Of a DNA stretch of 64,000 bases, positions 8,439-17,740 are shown piece after piece. The stretch covers positions 2,718,501 to 2,782,500 of the forward strand of contig NZ_CP079203.1 in NCBI RefSeq assembly GCF_019297835.1. Direction: 5' to 3'. The notes beneath the pieces are model-generated. The model had not been told where the DNA came from and did no database searches. It saw nothing but the letters and a program-made list of their open reading frames with translations. The stretch is from Sphingomonas sanguinis (lineage in GTDB: Bacteria > Pseudomonadota > Alphaproteobacteria > Sphingomonadales > Sphingomonadaceae). The translations under genes were made by a program, and so were the position numbers. Numbering within the stretch: the first letter of the stretch is position 1; the number at the start of each line of letters is the position of its first letter.

Positions 8439-8585
8439 TCAGGCGCTGGCGCGGGGGCGGCGCATCGCCTGCGGACGGGTGGACGCGACCAGGCGGAGCA
8501 GCCGGGCGCGCTCGCGCGGGACGCTCGCCATCACGGTGGCGAGGGAATGGGCGCGGACATGCGCGCGGAACAGGGTACGGGTCAT
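8439..8585 (-). CDS. 48-residue arginine-rich leader ORF before the porin gene
   Basis: Short ORF starting MTRTLFRAHVRAHS, with about 13 arginines and no hydrophobic segment. It has the best ribosome site in the window (AAGGAGGT, 5 nt before ATG), and third codon positions are almost all G or C. It stops 15 nt before the porin start. I do not recognise a family. It could be a real small basic protein or a leader peptide whose translation sets porin expression. The span is short enough that chance cannot be ruled out. Confidence 0.45.
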   Translation of the reverse strand: MTRTLFRAHVRAHSLATVMASVPRERARLLRLVASTRPQAMRRPRASA

Positions 8586-8843
8586 GGCAGACCTCCTTCG
8601 GGTTCGTGTGGTCGAGCCCGGCGGAGGTCGGCGAGGAACGGCTCTAGCGGGCCGACACCGTCGACCCCGTCAGGCCCGTCAGACGGTCGGCAAGAACGTG
8701 GACGCGGATGCGTCTACTGTCCTCGTCGCCGGACAAGGGACTAGATCGGGGCATTGTGATCCTATGCGTGAGTCGGCCACGTCTGCGGTCGACAGGGCGC
8801 CCATAGCGCGCTTGTGAAGGGGATCAACCCCGTAAAGGTGATA
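8586..8843. other. Long upstream region of the porin unit
   Basis: About 260 bp without a convincing gene. It must hold the promoter of the leader ORF and porin on the minus strand. Several short GC-rich inverted segments are visible (for example CCCGTCAGGCCCGTCAG), but I see no clear sigma-70 or ECF promoter. The long leader fits post-transcriptional control of the porin, which is inference. Confidence 0.4.
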
Positions 8844-8962
8844 TTCCTCCCCTGTAAGGGGAGGGGGACCAGCGAAGCTGGTGGAGGGGTGTCCCGCTCT
8901 CGATAGGGGTGACACCCCTCCGTCAGGGCTTCGCCCTGCCACCTCCCCTTCCAGGGGAGGAA
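8844..8962. repeat. Family A intergenic repeat, copy 3 (P/Q type)
   Basis: It sits just after the stop of the CNT transporter gene (minus strand), in a tandem rather than convergent gap. The left hairpin is ACCAGC-GAA-GCTGGT (P); the right is CAGGGC-TTC-GCCCTG (Q). The core includes GGTGTC...GACACC. Confidence 0.85.
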
Positions 8963-8963
8963 T

Positions 8964-10223
8964 TTATGCGATCAGCAGACCCGCCAGCGCCGCCGACATC
9001 AGATTGGCCAGGCTCCCCGCGATCAGCGCGCGGACGCCCAGACGCGCGATGGTCGGACGCTGATTGGGGGCCAGGCTGCCCGTCACCGCCATCTGGATCG
9101 CGATCGACGAGAAATTGGCGAAACCGCACAGCGCGAAGGTGATGACCGCGACGGTGCGCGGCGAGAGCTGCGCGGCCTGCTTGCCCAGATCGATATAGGC
9201 GACGAACTCGTTGAGCACGATCTTCTCGCCGAACAAGCCGCCCGCAATGCCCGCTTCCTTCCACGGCACGTTGAGCAGCGCCATGATCGGCTGGAAGACA
9301 TAACCGAGCAGCGCCTGGAAGCTCAGCCCCGGAATACCGATCAAATTGCCCAGGCCACCCAGCAGCCCGTTGGCCAGCGCGACCAGCGCGACGAAGGCCA
9401 GCACCATCGCGCCGACCGCCACGGCCAGCTTCACGCCGGTCTGCGCCCCTTGCGCGGCCGCCATGATGATGTTGGCGGGCTTTTCCTCGTCATGCGTGGC
9501 CTCGGCCAGCGCGATCTTTTCGTCCTCGATCACGTCGCCCAGCGGCAGCTGCCCGGCGGGTGGCTCGATCCGGTCGGGCATGATGATCTTGGCCATCAGG
9601 ATGCCGCCGGGCGCCGCCATGAAGCTGGCCGCGAGCAGATATTCGATCGAGATGCCCATCGAGGCATAGGCCGCCAGGATCGTACCCGCCACGCCCGCCA
9701 TGCCGCTGGTCATCACGGTGAACAGCTGCGCCGGGGTGAGCCCGGCCAGATAGGGGCGGATGACGAGCGGCGATTCGGACTGGCCGACGAACACGTTCGC
9801 GGCGGCGCAGAGCGATTCGACCTTCGACACGCCGATCACCTTCTCGATCGCGCCGCCCAGCCAGCGCACGACCAGCTGCATGATCCCCAGATAATAGAGG
9901 ATCGAGACGAGCGCGGCGAAGAAGATGATGACCGGCAGCGCCTGGATCGCGAAGTTGCGGCCCAGCGGATCGGACGCCAGTGCCCCGAACAGAAACTTGG
10001 TCCCCTCATTCGCATAGCCGAGCAGCCCGGCGACCCCGCCCGACAGCCATTGCAGCACCCGCTTGCCCCACGGCACATAGAGGACGAGGACCGCGATCCC
10101 CGCCTGCAACGCAAAGGCCGCGCCGACGACGCGCGGGCGGATCGCCCGGCGGTCGGTGGACAGGGCAACGGCGATGCCCAGAATGACGAGAATGCCGGCG
10201 ATACCGATGGCGAAACGATTCAT
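8964..10223 (-). CDS. Concentrative nucleoside transporter (CNT/NupC family)
   Basis: 419-residue inner-membrane symporter that takes up nucleosides with H+ or Na+. There are about ten hydrophobic segments. Family landmarks are [20 protein letters not shown], the substrate-site stretch [18 protein letters not shown] (near residue 140), [20 protein letters not shown], and the C-terminal [15 protein letters not shown]. The length is normal. It is a single gene on the minus strand; a family A repeat follows its stop. About 180 bp with no gene separate it from the FAD oxidoreductase gene upstream. Confidence 0.93.
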   Translation of the reverse strand: MNRFAIGIAGILVILGIAVALSTDRRAIRPRVVGAAFALQAGIAVLVLYVPWGKRVLQWLSGGVAGLLGYANEGTKFLFGALASDPLGRNFAIQALPVIIFFAALVSILYYLGIMQLVVRWLGGAIEKVIGVSKVESLCAAANVFVGQSESPLVIRPYLAGLTPAQLFTVMTSGMAGVAGTILAAYASMGISIEYLLAASFMAAPGGILMAKIIMPDRIEPPAGQLPLGDVIEDEKIALAEATHDEEKPANIIMAAAQGAQTGVKLAVAVGAMVLAFVALVALANGLLGGLGNLIGIPGLSFQALLGYVFQPIMALLNVPWKEAGIAGGLFGEKIVLNEFVAYIDLGKQAAQLSPRTVAVITFALCGFANFSSIAIQMAVTGSLAPNQRPTIARLGVRALIAGSLANLMSAALAGLLIA

Positions 10224-10405
10224 GCGCGCTGCTTAACTATCCCGCATTGTCGGGTGGTGGACACGACGCGGCCCCCCGGCTGCGCGGGGGTGCATCATAA
10301 GCATGGCGCCGGGCGACCGCCATAGTTTTGATCGCAGGGGGGATTCGACGCGATTCCAACCCCTACCGACCCGGCTCGGGGGGCGGCATCGCGCTACCGC
10401 GCGCT
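10224..10405. other. Gap between the FAD oxidoreductase and CNT genes
   Basis: Both flanking genes run leftward, so this stretch holds the end of one and the promoter of the other. A GC hairpin (CCCCC...GGGGG near 10273-10290) is visible. I found no credible small gene. Confidence 0.35.
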
Positions 10406-11338
10406 TCACGCGAGCAGCATCTCCGCGGCCTGCCGCCCGGACAGCCAGGCGCTTTCCACGCGCGGCGCGATCAGCCAGTCGCCGCACGCCGCCAGCGCGA
10501 TGTCGGGCCGGTGATAGGCCCCGATTCCCGCCTTGCCCGACCGGGCATAGCGCCAGCGGTGCGCGGTCGCATGGACCGGCACGGGCAAAGTACCGACCCG
10601 CTCCTCCAGCGCCCGGAGCAGCGAGGCGGTCACCGACGTCCGCTCGCTCTCGACATGCCGCCGCGACCAGTCGGGCGTCGCGTGGATGGTCCAGGCTTCG
10701 CCGCCGCCGCGCCCCGGCTTGGCGCCGTTGCGCGCCGCCCAGTCGATGGGGTCGGCGGCAGACAGGATGTCGGGGGCCGAAACCGCCGTGTCGAAGCCGA
10801 GCAGCACGGTCCAGCACGGTTCGGAAGGATTGGCGCGTGCCAGTCGGGCCAGCGCGGTATCGCTCGGTTCGGCGAGATCGGCGGTCTGCTCGGCGGGGAG
10901 CGCGAGCACGACGGCGTCGAACGGTCCCTCCGTCATGGCGTCATGGGTCAGCCACCACCCGTCCGCGTCGCGCCGCAAGGTGCGGATATGGGTCGACCAG
11001 CGGACATCCAGCACAGCCGCCATGTGCGCGACCACCGCGTTCATGCCCGGCATCCCGACCCAGGTATCGTCACCCGCCGCCGGCCAGCGTGCGGCGACGC
11101 CCTGTCGTCCCCAATCCTCGACCTGCGCGACGAAGCCGGGATCGCGCGCGGTCAGATATTGCGCGCCGTAATCGAAGACGAAACACAGCCCTTGCGCCGT
11201 CACGACCTTGCTCGCCATGCGGCCGCCGGGCCCGCGTCCCTTGTCGAACGGCGTGACCCGCCATCCCGCCTCCGCCAGCCGCGCGGCACAGGCCAGACCC
11301 GCCATCCCTGCGCCGATGATCGCCGCCGATCCGGCCAT
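10406..11338 (-). CDS. Renalase-like FAD/NAD(P)-dependent oxidoreductase
   Basis: 310-residue soluble flavoprotein. The N-terminal dinucleotide-binding motif is IIGAGMAGLACAARLAEAG, followed by the glutathione-reductase-type second motif DKGRGPGGRMASK, as in renalase/amine-oxidase-like proteins. The DYGAQYLTARDPGF block is also typical, as is the C-terminal FAD block near ALAACGDWLIAPRVESA. The substrate is unknown. The start at 11338 gives a standard N-terminus; the longer frame runs back through the katG promoter region. A 9-bp inverted repeat lies about 28 bp upstream. Confidence 0.85.
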   Translation of the reverse strand: MAGSAAIIGAGMAGLACAARLAEAGWRVTPFDKGRGPGGRMASKVVTAQGLCFVFDYGAQYLTARDPGFVAQVEDWGRQGVAARWPAAGDDTWVGMPGMNAVVAHMAAVLDVRWSTHIRTLRRDADGWWLTHDAMTEGPFDAVVLALPAEQTADLAEPSDTALARLARANPSEPCWTVLLGFDTAVSAPDILSAADPIDWAARNGAKPGRGGGEAWTIHATPDWSRRHVESERTSVTASLLRALEERVGTLPVPVHATAHRWRYARSGKAGIGAYHRPDIALAACGDWLIAPRVESAWLSGRQAAEMLLA

Positions 11339-11366
11339 ATCCCGTTCCCTCGCGATTCGCCCATGC

Positions 11367-11391
11367 CGGGCGTAATCCGTCGTTACGCCCG
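11367..11391. promoter_or_regulatory. 9-bp inverted repeat upstream of the FAD oxidoreductase
   Basis: CGGGCGTAA, seven bases, then TTACGCCCG, a perfect dyad 28 bp before the start codon of the minus-strand gene. The size and position fit an operator for a dimeric repressor (for example TetR-like), or a 5' hairpin. No cognate regulator is adjacent. Confidence 0.45.
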
Positions 11392-11479
11392 ATGCCGCCG
11401 AACGATCCGTCTCATCGGTGAACCGCCCCGCGCATCGGTCCAAGTAACGGTCCTGATCCATGCTAAAATTTTTGGGTCG

Positions 11480-11640
11480 TGGGTGACGCCTTGAAGGATC
11501 GACCGGCAGCACCCGACGTTGTTGGCGATGACGAGCGGCGGTTCCTTCCGCTCCAGGGACGACCACACGCCGCAGATGTTCATGACAAACGCGACATGAT
11601 CCCGCCCGATGGGCGTGCCGGTGAGCCTGTGGTTCGCCAA
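11480..11640 (-). pseudogene. Coding-like remnant upstream of katG
   Basis: In one minus-strand frame (opening at a TTG at 11640 and reading GTPIGRDHVAFVMNICG and then ERKEPPLVIANNVGCC), third codon positions are about 90 per cent G or C. Composition then changes abruptly near 11480, where A/T-rich codons begin. This looks like the surviving part of a gene that has otherwise decayed. I do not recognise the family, and it could also be an accident of composition. The rest of 11392-11690 holds the katG promoter region, in which I see no OxyR-type site with confidence. Confidence 0.2.
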
Positions 11641-11690
11641 GTCTTTGTGCGTCCAGCCTTTTTACCTGAATGATCCGGAGAGCTTGCGGC

Positions 11691-13952
11691 ATGGAAGACT
11701 ATAAGACGGTACTCGAAGGCAAGTGCCCCTTTGGCGGCGACCGGATCGGCGGCGCCTTCACCACGCCGCCCACGCTGGCGGACTGGTATCCCAACCGGCT
11801 GCGGGTCGAACAGCTGCATCGCCACGGGCCGCGCGCCAATCCGCTGGGGGACGATTTCGACTATCGCGCCGAATTCGCCAAGATCGACCTCGATGCGCTG
11901 AAGGCGGAGATCAAGCGCTTCCTGACCAGTTCGGTCGCGTGGTGGCCGTCCGACTATGGCAATTACGGGCCTCAGATGATCCGCATGTCGTGGCACTCGG
12001 CGGGCAGCTATCGCATCGCCGACGGGCGCGGCGGCGCGGGCGAGGCGATGCAGCGTTTCGCGCCGATCAACAGCTGGTGGGACAATGGCAATGTCGACAA
12101 GTCGCGTCGCCTGCTCTGGCCGATCAAGCAGAAATATGGCGCCGCGCTGTCCTGGGCCGACCTGATCGTCCTGACCGGCAATTGCTCGCTCGAGATCATG
12201 GGGCTGCCGACCTATGGTTTCGGCGGCGGGCGCGAGGATGCGTGGGAGGCCGACGACGCGACCTATTGGGGCCCCGAGGTCTTCGACATGACCAAGGTCG
12301 ATTCCTTCGACGAGATGGTCAATCGCGACAAGCGCTGGCGCGGGCAGAATGGCGATGCGGACTATGATCTGGAGCAGCCGCTCGCCGCCTCGCACCAGTC
12401 GCTCATCTATGTGAACCCCGAAGGCCCGTACGCCAGCGGCGATCCGATGGCCTCGGCCCGCGACATCCGCATCACCTTCACCCGGATGGCGATGAACGAC
12501 GAGGAGACGGTGGCGCTGATCGCGGGCGGCCATGCCTTCGGCAAGAGCCATGGCATGGTGAAGGCCGACCGCATCGGCGCCCCGCCCGAGATCGCCGCGA
12601 TCGAAGAGATGGGGCTGGGCTGGCACAACCCCGAAGGCACCGGCAATGCCGAGTTCACCATGACCAACGGCATCGAGGGAAGCTGGACCCAGAACCCGAC
12701 CCAGTGGGACAACAGCTATCTCGAAAATCTGCTGGGCCTGGAATGGGAACAGACGCGCAGCCCGGCGGGTGCGCTGCAATGGACCCCGGTCAGCGGTGAG
12801 GCGCCGCGCACCCCCGATGCGCATATCGAGGGCAAGAGCCATGCGCTGATGATGATGACCAGCGACATCGCGTTGAAGGTCGATCCGGTCTATCGCCCCA
12901 TCTGCGAGCGGTTCCTGACCGACTTCGACTATTTCACCGAGCAATTCTCGAAGGCGTGGTACAAGCTGACGCACCGCGACATGGGGCCGCGCGAGCGTTA
13001 TGTCGGGCCAGAGGTCACGATCGAGCCGGACCTGCTGTGGCAGGACCCGATCCCCGAGCGCGACTATGAACTGGTCGACACCGCCGACATCGCTCAGTTG
13101 AAGCAGCGGATTCTCGACAGCGGCCTGTCGGTGTCGGACCTGGCCTTCACCGCCTTTTCCGCCGCCGTTCCGTATCGCGACAGCGACAAGCGCGGCGGCG
13201 CCAATGGTGCGCGCCTCGCCCTCGCTCCGCAAAAGGACTGGGCGGTCAACCGTCGTACCGTCCCCGTCGTTGCAAAACTGCGCGAGATCATGGGGGCGTT
13301 CAACGACGGGGCGAACGGCGGCAAGCGCGTGTCGCTGGCCGACCTGATCGTGCTGGGCGGCACGGCGGCGGTCGAAAAGGCGGCGGCGGATGCGGGCGTA
13401 GCGCTGGAGGTGCCGTTCACCGCCGGGCGTCGCGACACCACCGACGAATTGACCGATGCCGACAGCTTCGAATGGCTGAAGCCCGTGGTCGACGGTTTCC
13501 GCAACTATGTCGACGATCACTTCGCCGAGGTGACGGCGGGCCGTGTCGCGCCCGAGGAGCTGTTCCTCGACAAGGCGGCGCTGCTGAAGCTCAGCGCGCC
13601 CGAATGGGTGGTGCTGACCGGCGGCCTGCGCGCGCTGGGGGCGAATTGGGACGAGAGCGAGGCGGGCCTGTTCACCGACCGGGTGGGCGTGTTGAGCAAC
13701 GACTTCTTCCGCGTGCTGACCAGCATGGACTATGTCTGGACCAAGCAGGACGAGGCGGGGCTTCGCTTCACGCTGGACGACCGGGACAGCGGCGAGACGC
13801 GCTACAGCGCCACGCGCAACGACCTGATCTTCGGGGCGAACTCGCAGCTGCGCAACATCGCGGAATTCTACGCCGCCGAGGATGGCCATCCCCGCATGGT
13901 CCGCGACTTCGTGACGGTGTGGAACAAGGTGATGACCGCCGATCTTTTCTGA
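11691..13952 (+). CDS. katG: Catalase-peroxidase KatG
   Basis: 753-residue bifunctional haem enzyme that destroys hydrogen peroxide and also acts as a peroxidase. The distal haem site is intact: [13 protein letters not shown] holds the catalytic Arg and His, and AWW supplies the adduct tryptophan. The adduct tyrosine is in [10 protein letters not shown] and the methionine in [10 protein letters not shown], so the Trp-Tyr-Met crosslink needed for catalase activity can form. The proximal histidine is in [11 protein letters not shown] second, inactive peroxidase domain fills the C-terminal half. The ATG at 11691 follows a GGAGAG site. A DCC-family gene starts 57 bp after the stop. Confidence 0.97.
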   Translation: MEDYKTVLEGKCPFGGDRIGGAFTTPPTLADWYPNRLRVEQLHRHGPRANPLGDDFDYRAEFAKIDLDALKAEIKRFLTSSVAWWPSDYGNYGPQMIRMSWHSAGSYRIADGRGGAGEAMQRFAPINSWWDNGNVDKSRRLLWPIKQKYGAALSWADLIVLTGNCSLEIMGLPTYGFGGGREDAWEADDATYWGPEVFDMTKVDSFDEMVNRDKRWRGQNGDADYDLEQPLAASHQSLIYVNPEGPYASGDPMASARDIRITFTRMAMNDEETVALIAGGHAFGKSHGMVKADRIGAPPEIAAIEEMGLGWHNPEGTGNAEFTMTNGIEGSWTQNPTQWDNSYLENLLGLEWEQTRSPAGALQWTPVSGEAPRTPDAHIEGKSHALMMMTSDIALKVDPVYRPICERFLTDFDYFTEQFSKAWYKLTHRDMGPRERYVGPEVTIEPDLLWQDPIPERDYELVDTADIAQLKQRILDSGLSVSDLAFTAFSAAVPYRDSDKRGGANGARLALAPQKDWAVNRRTVPVVAKLREIMGAFNDGANGGKRVSLADLIVLGGTAAVEKAAADAGVALEVPFTAGRRDTTDELTDADSFEWLKPVVDGFRNYVDDHFAEVTAGRVAPEELFLDKAALLKLSAPEWVVLTGGLRALGANWDESEAGLFTDRVGVLSNDFFRVLTSMDYVWTKQDEAGLRFTLDDRDSGETRYSATRNDLIFGANSQLRNIAEFYAAEDGHPRMVRDFVTVWNKVMTADLF

Positions 13953-13958
13953 CGGAGG

Positions 13959-13989
13959 GCGGCGGCTCGAAGGACCGGGCCGCCGCTTT
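13959..13989 (+). terminator. Weak hairpin after katG
   Basis: GCGGCGGC pairs with GCCGCCGC across a 12-base loop, followed by only TTTA. It may reduce read-through into the DCC gene, or simply stabilise the katG mRNA end. Confidence 0.35.
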
Positions 13990-14009
13990 ACCGGAGAAAG
14001 GGCATAACC

Positions 14010-14354
14010 ATGGTCACCGTCTGGTATGATGCCGCCTGTCCGCTGTGTCGCCGCGAGATCGCGGTGATGCGACGGCTGGATCGGCATAAGCGGATCGCCT
14101 TCATCGCGGTCGACGGCGAGGGGGCGGACCAGTGCCCGATCGACCGCGATACGCTGCTCGCCCGCTTCCATGCGCGCGAGGACGGGCGGATGCTGTCGGG
14201 CGCGGCGGCCTTCGCCGCGATGTGGCGGGCGATCCCGCTGCTGCGGCCATTGGGGCTGGCGGCCCGTTCGCCCCTCGTACTGGCCTTGTTGGAGCGGGCT
14301 TATTTGCGGTTCCTGAAGGTCCGGCCGCGTTTGCAGCGCTGGGCCACTTCTTGA
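14010..14354 (+). CDS. DCC-family (DUF393) thiol-disulphide oxidoreductase-like protein
   Basis: 114-residue protein with the family signature near the N-terminus (VWYDAACPLCRREI): a YDxxCPLC motif on a thioredoxin-like strand-helix turn. The C-terminal half (LRPLGLAARSPLVLALLERAY) is the usual amphipathic part. Family members are predicted redox proteins; none has a settled substrate. It lies just downstream of katG and may be cotranscribed with it, which suggests a role in oxidative stress, but that is inference. Confidence 0.85.
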   Translation: MVTVWYDAACPLCRREIAVMRRLDRHKRIAFIAVDGEGADQCPIDRDTLLARFHAREDGRMLSGAAAFAAMWRAIPLLRPLGLAARSPLVLALLERAYLRFLKVRPRLQRWATS

Positions 14355-14357
14355 ACA

Positions 14358-14498
14358 TTCCTCCCCTGCAAGGGGAGGGGGACCAGCGAAGCTGGTGGAG
14401 GGGTGTAACCGCCCGTTTTTCGCAATATGTTCAACCGTGACACCCCTCCGGCAGCGCTTACGCGCTGCCACCTCCCCTTGCAGGGAGGACTGGGGAGG
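14358..14498. repeat. Family A intergenic repeat, copy 4 (P/Q type)
   Basis: It fills the gap between the convergent DCC and Crp/Fnr genes. The left hairpin is ACCAGC-GAA-GCTGGT; the right stem is GGCAGCGC...GCGCTGCC. The core carries GGTGT...ACACC, as in copies 3 and 7. A second GGGGAGG is added at its right end. Confidence 0.8.
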
Positions 14499-14499
14499 T

Positions 14500-15234
14500 T
14501 TACCGTCCCGGCGGCAGCCAGCTCAGGTCCAGCCCCTCGAAACGGTCGATATAGCCCGCCTCGCGCGCCAGCTGCGCCTCGTCCAGCAGGTGGACGCGAC
14601 CGCCTTCGCGCTTGATGAGCGCATCGTCTTCCAGCTGGCGCAGCATCCGGTTGACATGGACGGCGGTCAGGCCGATCGCATCGCCCATCTCCTCCTGGGT
14701 CAGGCCGGGGGCGAAGGAGGTGCCGACCTCCATGCCCGCATGGCGCATCTGGCCGCGCAGCGACAGCAGCAGCGTCGCCACCCGCACCCGTGCCGAGGTG
14801 CGGCCCAGCCCGGCCAGCCGGTCGGTGGTGATGACCCGCTCGATCTGGTTGAGCACGAGGATCAGGCTGAACAGGCGCGGATGCTCGGTCGCGAGCTTGG
14901 CGATCTGGCCCCGGTCGAAGGGACAGACGACCGCGTTGGACACCGCCACCACCGTATCGGGCGAGCGGGCATAGACCAGTGCCGACAGCGCGAACAGATC
15001 GCCGGGGAACAGGAAGCGCACGACCTGGCGGCTGCCGTCGTCGAGCAGGACATAGCACATCAACATGCCCTGCTGCACGACGAACAGTTCGTCGCTGCGC
15101 GCCTGTTCTTCCATCAGCACCGCGCCGCGCCGGATCGTCCTTGGCCGATCTTCCAGCCGTGCCAGGGCGTCGCGTTCGGCCGGGGTCAGCGAAACCCATT
15201 TGTTCAGGCGATCAGCAAGCCCGCAATTTGACAC
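14500..15234 (-). CDS. Crp/Fnr-family transcription regulator 1
   Basis: About 244 residues: a cyclic-nucleotide-binding-type beta barrel at residues ~20-135 and a winged-helix Crp domain at ~150-225, with LTQEEMGDAIGLTAVHVNR as helix-turn-helix. There is no N-terminal cysteine cluster of the FNR type (a single Cys near the start), so oxygen sensing by an Fe-S cluster is unlikely. The recognition helix GLTAVHVNR is identical to that of the second regulator at 20.2-21.0 kb. No ATG is available. I favour the GTG at 15234, preceded by GAGGTG; the frame is open to 15276. An FNR-like dyad lies 58 bp upstream. Confidence 0.88.
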   Translation of the reverse strand: MSNCGLADRLNKWVSLTPAERDALARLEDRPRTIRRGAVLMEEQARSDELFVVQQGMLMCYVLLDDGSRQVVRFLFPGDLFALSALVYARSPDTVVAVSNAVVCPFDRGQIAKLATEHPRLFSLILVLNQIERVITTDRLAGLGRTSARVRVATLLLSLRGQMRHAGMEVGTSFAPGLTQEEMGDAIGLTAVHVNRMLRQLEDDALIKREGGRVHLLDEAQLAREAGYIDRFEGLDLSWLPPGR

Positions 15235-15291
15235 TGACACCTCATCCCCCGAGCGGACGAACGCCTTAGCCACCAAGGGTGCGACTACGCA

Positions 15292-15305
15292 TTAATATCG
15301 ATCAA
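15292..15305. promoter_or_regulatory. FNR-like dyad
   Basis: TTAATATCGATCAA matches the FNR consensus TTGAT-N4-ATCAA with one mismatch. It lies between the divergent Crp/Fnr and murA genes. Because the regulator's recognition helix is not FNR-like, autoregulation through this site is only a possibility. Confidence 0.4.
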
Positions 15306-15398
15306 CCGGTCCTTTTCTTGGTTTTTCGGTCGCTTTGCCCGGAGTGGCGAGGCGGGACCCTTGGCGATGTGCGCCACGTCCGCTAGGAGGACCGGTCT

Positions 15399-16679
15399 AT
15401 GGACCGTATCCTTATTCGCGGCGGCAACCGGCTGTCGGGCCGCCTGAAGATCTCGGGCGCAAAGAACGCCGCGCTCACCCTGATGCCCTGCGCGATCCTG
15501 ACCGACGAACCGGTCACGCTGCGCAACCTGCCGCGCCTCGCCGATGTCGACGGGTTCGGCCATCTGCTGAACCAGATCGGCGCGTCGACCCGTGTCGAGG
15601 GGACACGGCCGGAGGATTTCGGCCGGGTCATGACGATCCGTGCGGGCCAGCTCTTCTCGACCGAGGCGCCCTATGACATCGTGCGCAAGATGCGCGCATC
15701 GATCCTGGTGCTCGGCCCCATCCTGGCGCGTATGGGCGAGGCGCGGGTGTCGCTGCCCGGTGGCTGTGCGATCGGCAATCGCCCGATCGACCTGCACCTG
15801 AAGGCGCTGGAGGCGTTGGGTGCGGAGATCGAGCTGACCGCCGGTTACGTGAAAGCCAGCGCGCCGGGCGGCCGTCTGTCGGGCGGGCGCTATACCTTCC
15901 CGGTGGTGTCGGTCGGCGCGACCGAGAATGCACTGATGGCCGCCGTGACGGCCAAGGGCACCTCGGTGCTGGGCAATGCCGCGCGCGAGCCGGAGATCGT
16001 CGACCTGTGCCGGTTGCTGATCGCGATGGGTGCGCGGATCGACGGTGTCGGCACCGAAACGCTGACCATCGAGGGTGTCGACCGGCTGCATGGCGCCACC
16101 TATTCGGTGATGCCCGACCGGATCGAAGCGGGCAGCTATGCCTGCGCCGCCGCGATCACCGGCGGCGATCTGGAGCTGGTCGGTGCCTGTGCCGAGGATA
16201 TGTGCGCGACGCTCTCGGCGCTGACCGAGGCGGGCGTGACCGTCGAGGAGAAGCGCGATTCGATCCGCGTCACCGCCCATGGCCCGCTTCAGCCGCTGAC
16301 CCTGTCGACCGCGCCCTATCCGGGCTTCGCCACCGACATGCAGGCACAGTTCATGGCGATGCTGTGCATGGCGGGGGGCACCAGCACCCTGACCGAGACG
16401 ATCTTCGAGAACCGCTACATGCACGTGCCCGAGCTGGCGCGGATGGGCGCGGACATCCAAGTCCATGGCCGCACCGCGATGGTGAAGGGCGTCGAGAAGC
16501 TGACCGGCGCGCCGGTGATGGCGACCGACCTGCGCGCTTCGATGAGCCTGATCCTCGCCGGTCTGGCGGCCGAGGGCGAGACGTCGGTGTCGCGCGTGTA
16601 CCATCTCGACCGTGGGTACGAGCGGCTGGAAGAGAAGCTGTCGGCGGTCGGCGCGGATATCGAGCGCGTCGGCGACTGA
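15399..16679 (+). CDS. murA: UDP-N-acetylglucosamine 1-carboxyvinyltransferase
   Basis: 426-residue cytoplasmic enzyme of the first committed step of peptidoglycan synthesis, transferring enolpyruvate from PEP to UDP-GlcNAc. The catalytic cysteine is present in [15 protein letters not shown] (near residue 120); fosfomycin attacks this residue in the family. Also visible are the substrate-site lysine near the N-terminus ([11 protein letters not shown]) and the C-terminal [15 protein letters not shown] block. The ATG has a strong AGGAGG site. It is divergent from Crp/Fnr 1 and convergent with the LytTR gene. Confidence 0.97.
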   Translation: MDRILIRGGNRLSGRLKISGAKNAALTLMPCAILTDEPVTLRNLPRLADVDGFGHLLNQIGASTRVEGTRPEDFGRVMTIRAGQLFSTEAPYDIVRKMRASILVLGPILARMGEARVSLPGGCAIGNRPIDLHLKALEALGAEIELTAGYVKASAPGGRLSGGRYTFPVVSVGATENALMAAVTAKGTSVLGNAAREPEIVDLCRLLIAMGARIDGVGTETLTIEGVDRLHGATYSVMPDRIEAGSYACAAAITGGDLELVGACAEDMCATLSALTEAGVTVEEKRDSIRVTAHGPLQPLTLSTAPYPGFATDMQAQFMAMLCMAGGTSTLTETIFENRYMHVPELARMGADIQVHGRTAMVKGVEKLTGAPVMATDLRASMSLILAGLAAEGETSVSRVYHLDRGYERLEEKLSAVGADIERVGD

Positions 16680-16686
16680 TCGTTCA

Positions 16687-16816
16687 ATCCTCCCCGGCAC
16701 GGGGAGGTGGCAGGCCGAAGGCCTGACGGAGGGGGGCTTCCTCAAGGAATGGCATTTGCTGCACGCCCCCTCCACCACCGCTACGCGGCGGTCCCCCTCC
16801 CCGTGCCGGGGAGGAA
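16687..16816. repeat. Family A intergenic repeat, copy 5 (Q/P type)
   Basis: It lies between the convergent murA and LytTR genes. The left hairpin is CAGGCC-GAA-GGCCTG (Q); the right is a P stem with one mismatch and TAC loop. The order is reversed relative to copies 2-4, so the element is inverted here. Confidence 0.85.
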
Positions 16817-16826
16817 TTTCAAGTCG

Positions 16827-17588
16827 CTACCACCACCCCTCGGCCTCCAGCACCGGCACCATCGCGCGCGACACCCGCGCCTCGACCCCGCCGGTCAGGA
16901 CCAGTCGTAGCCCGCGCCCTTCGCGATGCGTCTCGCGGACGGCATCCCGTGCCACCCACCAGCTGCGATGCACCTGTGCCCCGACCAGCGGTGCGACCTC
17001 CTGCACCGCGTCGCGCATCCTCAGCAGGATCAGTTCCGACCCATAGGCGCCATGGACGCGCAGATAATGGTCCTCCATCTCCAGCGCGATGATATCCGGG
17101 CCGAAACCGGGTGGCAGGCGATCGAGCAGGGCAGGGCGAGGATCGACAACGGGCGGGGCGGGTTCGGGGGCGGCCGGCTCCGACGTAACACGCCGTCGCT
17201 TTTGCCCATACCAGAGCAACAGACTGGCCAATCCCCCGATCACCAGCACATTACCATAGAGGAGCAGCGCCCGATCCGCGTCGGGCCAGCGCAGCGGTTG
17301 GCCAAGCTGCTCGACCCACCAGACGATGACGCTCATCGGCACGCTGGCAAGAATCGCCGCCGTGGCCCAGCCCGCCACTTCGGGGAAATGGAGCCTCTCC
17401 GCCAAGGCCAGCGAGCCCGCCATCATCGGCTTGTAAAGCGCGTAGCCCGCTAGCATCAACGTGATCCAATAGATCAGCCGGTACGCAAAGCTCGCCCCGA
17501 ACGTCCCGAACGGCCCCAGCACCGCCAGCAGCAGCCCGACGCCGACCATCAGCGCGATATCGATCACTATGCGGCGGGAGCGGGGCAT
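16827..17588 (-). CDS. Membrane-anchored LytTR-family DNA-binding regulator
   Basis: 253 residues. Four hydrophobic segments fill the N-terminal ~135 residues (starting MPRSRRIVIDIALMVGVGLL), followed by a basic and then Pro-rich linker and a C-terminal LytTR DNA-binding domain at ~155-250. Domain landmarks are DIIALEMEDHYLRVHG, SELILLRMRDAV and VHRSWWVARDAV. There is no receiver domain, so this is a membrane-bound regulator. I set the start at 17588; the longer frame runs through the shared promoter. It is divergent from the DUF2306 gene, its probable target. Two 21-bp-spaced direct repeats lie between them. Confidence 0.9.
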   Translation of the reverse strand: MPRSRRIVIDIALMVGVGLLLAVLGPFGTFGASFAYRLIYWITLMLAGYALYKPMMAGSLALAERLHFPEVAGWATAAILASVPMSVIVWWVEQLGQPLRWPDADRALLLYGNVLVIGGLASLLLWYGQKRRRVTSEPAAPEPAPPVVDPRPALLDRLPPGFGPDIIALEMEDHYLRVHGAYGSELILLRMRDAVQEVAPLVGAQVHRSWWVARDAVRETHREGRGLRLVLTGGVEARVSRAMVPVLEAEGWW

Positions 17589-17637
17589 CACGGCCCCGTG
17601 CCTATGGCCAATTGGCGCTTTGCGAAATGGCAAATCG

Positions 17638-17669
17638 GCCGATCCACGAAGGGAAACCGCCGATCCACG
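17638..17669. promoter_or_regulatory. LytTR-type direct repeats
   Basis: GCCGATCCACG occurs at 17638-17648 and again at 17659-17669, same orientation, with a period of exactly 21 bp (two helical turns). LytTR regulators are known to bind pairs of ~9-bp direct repeats spaced 12-13 bp apart, which gives this geometry. The site lies 50 bp before the LytTR start and 72 bp before the DUF2306 start. Confidence 0.6.
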
Positions 17670-17740
17670 CAAGTCCGCTGGCGCAGGAACGATGCGGCGT
17701 CAGGAAAGGGGCAACTCGTTTCCGATCAGGACCCGCACCG

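Noticed and set aside
8844..8962. Reading the GC-rich hairpin repeats as small genes
   Set aside because: All six frames are short and the sequence is palindromic; paired changes in stems fit an RNA or DNA structure, not coding.
11580..14471. 963-codon minus-strand ORF opposite katG
   Set aside because: katG is unmistakable on the plus strand. The antisense frame has the typical composition of a GC-rich shadow.
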